NCBI RefSeq assembly: GCF_023206215.1
Contig: NZ_CP065800.1
Location: 3,162,001-3,226,000, forward strand
Length of the DNA stretch: 64,000 bases
Origin: Butyrivibrio fibrisolvens
GTDB lineage: Bacteria; Bacillota; Clostridia; Lachnospirales; Lachnospiraceae
Direction of reading: 5' to 3'
Position numbers and translations under genes: made by a program. How positions within the stretch are numbered: the first letter of the stretch is position 1; every line of letters begins with the position of its first letter. Shown piece after piece: positions 62,933 to 64,000 of the stretch. Under the pieces are notes generated by a model, which ran no database searches, was not told the DNA's origin, and saw nothing but the letters and a program-made list of their open reading frames with translations.

Positions 62933-64000
62933 CTAGCAGGTCTCAAGCTCAAACCAGAATTCAACACCTTTTTCGCAATTCACAACTCCATATCTTTGTC
63001 CCATTGAGTCCATGATAGCTTTCACTATCGACAGACCCACGCCGCTTCCGCCGTATTCTCTGGTTCTTGCTTTATCAACTTTATAAAACTTCTCCCAGAG
63101 ATGTTCAATACTATCTTGAGGAATTGGATCTCCAGTATTATAGACGGACACCCTAACTACTCCGTCACCTTTTTTGAATTTTATCTTTATTATCCTGTCT
63201 CCATCTATATGGTTTAGAGCATTGCTGTAATAGTTCTGAAGTACCTCCTCTACCTTGAATTCATCTGCCCAGACATATATCGGTTCAGAATCCTCTATCT
63301 GCACAGTGACATCTTTCTGCTTCGCTAATATATCGGCTGATTTGAGATAATTCTGAATAACCGCTACTATATCAAAGCGTTCAAGATTATAATTGTTCTT
63401 GCCAAATTCCAGCTCATTGAGCGTCATAAGCTGTTTGACCATCTTATTCATCTTGCCCGCTTCATCTACAATTACATCGCAGTAAAACTCCCTGCTTTCA
63501 GGATCATCATCTGCTATTCCATCCTGCAGTCCTTCTGCATATCCTTGGATCAGTGCAATAGGAGTCTTGAGCTCGTGAGAAACATTTGCAAGAAATTCAC
63601 TCCTCATCTTGTCTATCTTTTCTTTGGTTTCAATATCTTTTTTCAGTTCCAGGTTAGCTGTCTTCAATTCACGTATCGTTTTTTCAAGCGTTTCCGAAAG
63701 TTCGTTTATATTTTCTCCCAGAAGATCAAGCTCATTTTTATGTTTGCTCGTATATTTTGCATCGAAATCCAGTTCCTTCATCCTATTTGAGATTTCAGTA
63801 AGTTTACTGATTGGTTTAGTGATCCTTCTTGCCAGAAAAAAAGATAATAACGCCCCGATCAAAAGAATTCCTATCGCTACATAAGTCATAAAAGTATTGG
63901 AAATTCGTACACTGTCTTTAATTCCTTCCAGCGCACTTCTTATCATGAATACATTTCCATTATCCAAAAAGCCGAACATTTCCATATAATCAGTATCTGT
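62933..64000 (-). CDS. Membrane sensor histidine kinase (N-terminus beyond window)
   Basis: The frame is still open at the right edge, so the sensing domain and first helix are missing. Visible parts: the end of an extracellular region, a membrane helix (TYVAIGILLIGALLSFFLA), a HAMP linker (RRITKPISKL), a coiled coil, the dimerisation/phospho-acceptor box FLANVSHELKTPIALIQGYAEGL, then the ATP-binding domain with N box NYYSNALNHI, G1 VSVYNTGDPI, F box FYK and G2 GSGVGLSIVKAI. This is the EnvZ/PhoR-like class. A response regulator is expected further right. Confidence 0.9.
   Translation of the reverse strand, partial: TDTDYMEMFGFLDNGNVFMIRSALEGIKDSVRISNTFMTYVAIGILLIGALLSFFLARRITKPISKLTEISNRMKELDFDAKYTSKHKNELDLLGENINELSETLEKTIRELKTANLELKKDIETKEKIDKMRSEFLANVSHELKTPIALIQGYAEGLQDGIADDDPESREFYCDVIVDEAGKMNKMVKQLMTLNELEFGKNNYNLERFDIVAVIQNYLKSADILAKQKDVTVQIEDSEPIYVWADEFKVEEVLQNYYSNALNHIDGDRIIKIKFKKGDGVVRVSVYNTGDPIPQDSIEHLWEKFYKVDKARTREYGGSGVGLSIVKAIMDSMGQRYGVVNCEKGVEFWFELETC

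Overview
The window is 64 kb of a low-to-moderate GC, Gram-positive type genome. The 16S rRNA, the AT-rich consensus promoters, the strong GGAGG-type ribosome sites and the gene content (class-B-like sortase, CheV, class-B aspartate transcarbamoylase with a PyrI chain, MoxR/Bat operon, many zinc-ribbon and TPR membrane proteins) point to the Clostridia, most likely family Lachnospiraceae; a Butyrivibrio-like organism fits but cannot be proven from sequence reading alone. Almost all genes are on the minus strand, so transcription runs right to left in this description.

Layout. 1-7.3 kb: a decapitated DUF3427 remnant, a Nudix hydrolase with a guanidinium-exporter-type SMR gene behind a structured leader, pyruvate phosphate dikinase, a membrane-anchored glycerophosphodiesterase and an MFS transporter. 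7.4-19.1 kb: zinc-ribbon protein, ABC-F ATPase, PHP phosphoesterase, HAD phosphatase (plus strand), Maf, polyphosphate kinase, Ppx/GppA-HD protein, DUF815 ATPase and PheA. 19.4-22.3 kb is a plus-strand island: a DUF5050 membrane protein, then pyrB-pyrI preceded by a promoter, a 40-codon leader peptide and a hairpin that together look like an enterobacterial-type pyrBI attenuator. 22.4-25.6 kb is a ferrous iron operon feoA-feoA-feoB-Cys-rich peptide with two Fur-box-like sites. 25.8-34.5 kb holds surface and envelope genes (CAP protein, sortase B, TPM protein, L,D-transpeptidase, CPBP-like protein) around trpE-trpG. tRNA-Gln(CUG) lies at 35.4 kb. 36.5-43.0 kb is a seven-gene moxR-DUF58-VWA-VWA-TPR-zinc-ribbon membrane operon. 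43.3-50.8 kb is mostly metabolic: DAHP synthase, Xer recombinase, aminotransferase, DAP decarboxylase, uracil-DNA glycosylase, hisF and hisH.

The most unusual stretch is 50.8-55.6 kb: a 936-residue acidic single-pass membrane protein carrying four copies of a short motif resembling the CheY-binding N-terminus of FliM/FliY, directly behind a Sir2-like gene and next to cheV, which has a sigma-D-type promoter. 55.7-61.4 kb is one rRNA operon on the minus strand in the order 16S-5S-23S, with tandem promoters, recognisable 16S and 23S processing stems and a terminator. The window ends with a lipoprotein and the start-truncated (window edge) sensor kinase.

Two kinds of dispersed small repeats occur: a fold-back (MITE-like) family at 61.5, 54.5, 20.4 and perhaps 19.2 kb, including a nearly perfect 295-bp palindrome; and a ~95-bp structured intergenic element found upstream of both the sortase gene and hisF, where its end supplies the ribosome binding site.
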